Shown: one piece after another, positions 62,984-64,000 of the stretch
Position numbering within the stretch: position 1 is the first letter of the stretch
Layout of the letters: each line of letters opens with the position of its first letter
From: Chitinophagales bacterium
Lineage (GTDB): Bacteria; Bacteroidota; Bacteroidia; Chitinophagales; Saprospiraceae
Direction: 5' to 3'
NCBI GenBank assembly: GCA_013298845.1
Contig: JAAFJN010000003.1
Span: 54,989 to 118,988 of the forward strand
Length of the DNA stretch: 64,000 nucleotides
The notes under the pieces: model-generated
Database searches by the model: none
What the model saw: only the letters and a program-made list of their open reading frames with translations
What the model was told of the DNA's origin: nothing
Position numbers and translations under genes: made by a program

Positions 62984-63988
62984 TTATCGTACCAAATCCG
63001 CCACGACTTTTATCCAGGCGGGGTTATCGTTGAGGCTGGGAACGAGGTCAATGTGCTCGCCGCCCCATTCCTCAAATTCTTCTTTGTATTCGTCCCCAAT
63101 TTCGATGGTCGTTTCGAGGCAATCGGCGGTAAAGGCCGGACAAAACACCAAAAGGCGTTTGGCATTTTTATTTTTGGCCAAATCCTCGATGATCCGAATC
63201 GTGTAAGGCTGGGTCCACGGGTCATTCCCGAGGCGGCTTTGAAACGAAATAGTGTATTGGTCGCGGCGCAGCCCCAGCCGTTCGGCAATGGCGTACGTGG
63301 TAGCGTAACACTGGGCCGAATAGCAAAACTGATTCACCGAAGTGAGGGTTTCGCAGCATTTTTCGACCTTCAGGCAGTGGTTGCAATCGTCGGCTTTGCG
63401 CAAATGACGCTGCGGCACACCGTGGTAACTGAACAGGATATGGTCGTAACCGTTGATGTCGAATTGACGGGCGTTGTTGGCGTAAATGTCCACCATAGGA
63501 CCGTGGGTAGCGTATTCGCTGATAAAGTTTACCGACGGAATGACCTGCTGTTTGCTCAAAATACGCATCACCTCTTCGTGCACGGAGCCGGTAGTGGCGC
63601 TGGCGTATTGCGGAAACAGGCTAAACACCACAATTTTTTTAACGCGGGCTTTCATCAGGCGGGCAATGGCCGATTCCAGCGATGGGTTCTGATAACGCAT
63701 GCCCAGTTCAACCACGTATTGGTCGCCCAACTCGGCCTGAACACCTTTTACGAGGTTTTCACCGTAAATTTTGAGGGGGGAACCGTTTTCGGTCCACAAT
63801 TCCCGGTAGGCTTCGGCGCTTTTGCCGGAGCGGAAGGGCGCTATAATACCCCGTACCAAAATATTGCGCGCCACGGCATTAATGTCCACCACGCGGGGAT
63901 CTAACAAAAACTGCTTCAAATAGCGATAAACTGCGCCGCGTGTGGGTGCATCGGGGGTGCCGAGATTTACGATGAGTATGCCTGTCAT
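62984..63988 (-). CDS. hemH: Ferrochelatase
   Basis: A 334-residue enzyme that inserts ferrous iron into protoporphyrin IX in the last step of heme synthesis. Family landmarks: GILIVNLGTPDAP (residues 3-15), FSLFPQYASATTGS (about 122-135), HILFSYHGVPQRHL with the catalytic histidine (about 183-196), and SFQSRLGNDPWTQPYT followed by VFCPAFTADCLETTIE near 275. Several cysteines (DDCNHCLKVEKCCETL, about 200-215) lie between lobes, unlike many bacterial enzymes and possibly a metal site. The start at 63988 is close to the window edge and its promoter is not visible. Confidence 0.95.
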   Translation of the reverse strand: MTGILIVNLGTPDAPTRGAVYRYLKQFLLDPRVVDINAVARNILVRGIIAPFRSGKSAEAYRELWTENGSPLKIYGENLVKGVQAELGDQYVVELGMRYQNPSLESAIARLMKARVKKIVVFSLFPQYASATTGSVHEEVMRILSKQQVIPSVNFISEYATHGPMVDIYANNARQFDINGYDHILFSYHGVPQRHLRKADDCNHCLKVEKCCETLTSVNQFCYSAQCYATTYAIAERLGLRRDQYTISFQSRLGNDPWTQPYTIRIIEDLAKNKNAKRLLVFCPAFTADCLETTIEIGDEYKEEFEEWGGEHIDLVPSLNDNPAWIKVVADLVR

Positions 63989-64000
63989 TAAAATGTGTGG

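Overview
The window looks like a chromosomal segment of a Bacteroidota bacterium, most likely from the Saprospiraceae/Haliscomenobacteraceae side of the phylum (inference). Supporting signs are a type IX secretion (T9SS) C-terminal sorting domain, TAnnTTTG-type promoter boxes, almost no Shine-Dalgarno sequences, DUF6702/DUF5686/GxxExxY proteins, a CrtZ-type carotenoid hydroxylase, and intergenic DNA full of period-7 repeats. No rRNA, convincing tRNA, prophage, insertion sequence or CRISPR array was seen.

Layout. 1-3080: a tandem family of STAND NTPases (EAD11-like domain, NB-ARC-like ATPase, 48-residue TPR repeats), with one intact gene, one entering from the left edge and one decayed 3' remnant. 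3455-7239: a five-gene operon (inositol-phosphate synthase, PgpA-like phosphatase, GtrA-like protein, CDP-alcohol phosphatidyltransferase, PAP2/Aur1-like transferase) that together should make phosphatidylinositol and inositol-phosphoceramide-type lipids. 7369-10865: a DUF5686 outer-membrane protein followed by an APH-fold kinase. 11433-16709: dnaB plus a GT39 glycosyltransferase, and a TMTC-like membrane TPR protein. Upstream of dnaB lies a cluster of DnaA-box-like 9-mers beside AT-rich DNA, a candidate replication origin. 17386-26608: secreted beta-propeller, a possible small RNA, a large palindromic repeat field, M1 peptidase, DUF6702 protein, HtrA protease with a BtuF-like protein, and NamZ muramidase. 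27163-35290: dnaE, a secreted unknown, an ATP-grasp ligase and an SSS transporter. 35439-43387: a nine-repeat Ig-like protein, a GxxExxY nuclease-fold gene between repeat arms, and an FG-GAP/ASPIC lipoprotein. 43548-50238: prohibitin, thioredoxin with a Bat-like membrane protein, CapA and an M28 peptidase. 50673-54719: a large T9SS cargo adhesin. 54945-58496: a divergent NRAMP-fold transporter facing a pxpB/C-pxpA 5-oxoprolinase operon. 58598-63988: hpt, cysS, a nitrilase-family amidase, crtZ and hemH.

The most unusual recurring structure is in the gaps. Arrays of 7-bp (sometimes 9-, 23- or 28-bp) repeats occur as inverted pairs around a short core. They sit at gene 3' ends, often between convergent genes, and in several genes the repeat itself supplies the last codons and the stop. 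Several hairpin arms copy flanking unique sequence, including the end of the M1 peptidase gene. A second recurring feature is that TAnnTTTG boxes lie 3-8 bases before the start codon of at least six genes, which predicts leaderless or nearly leaderless mRNAs.
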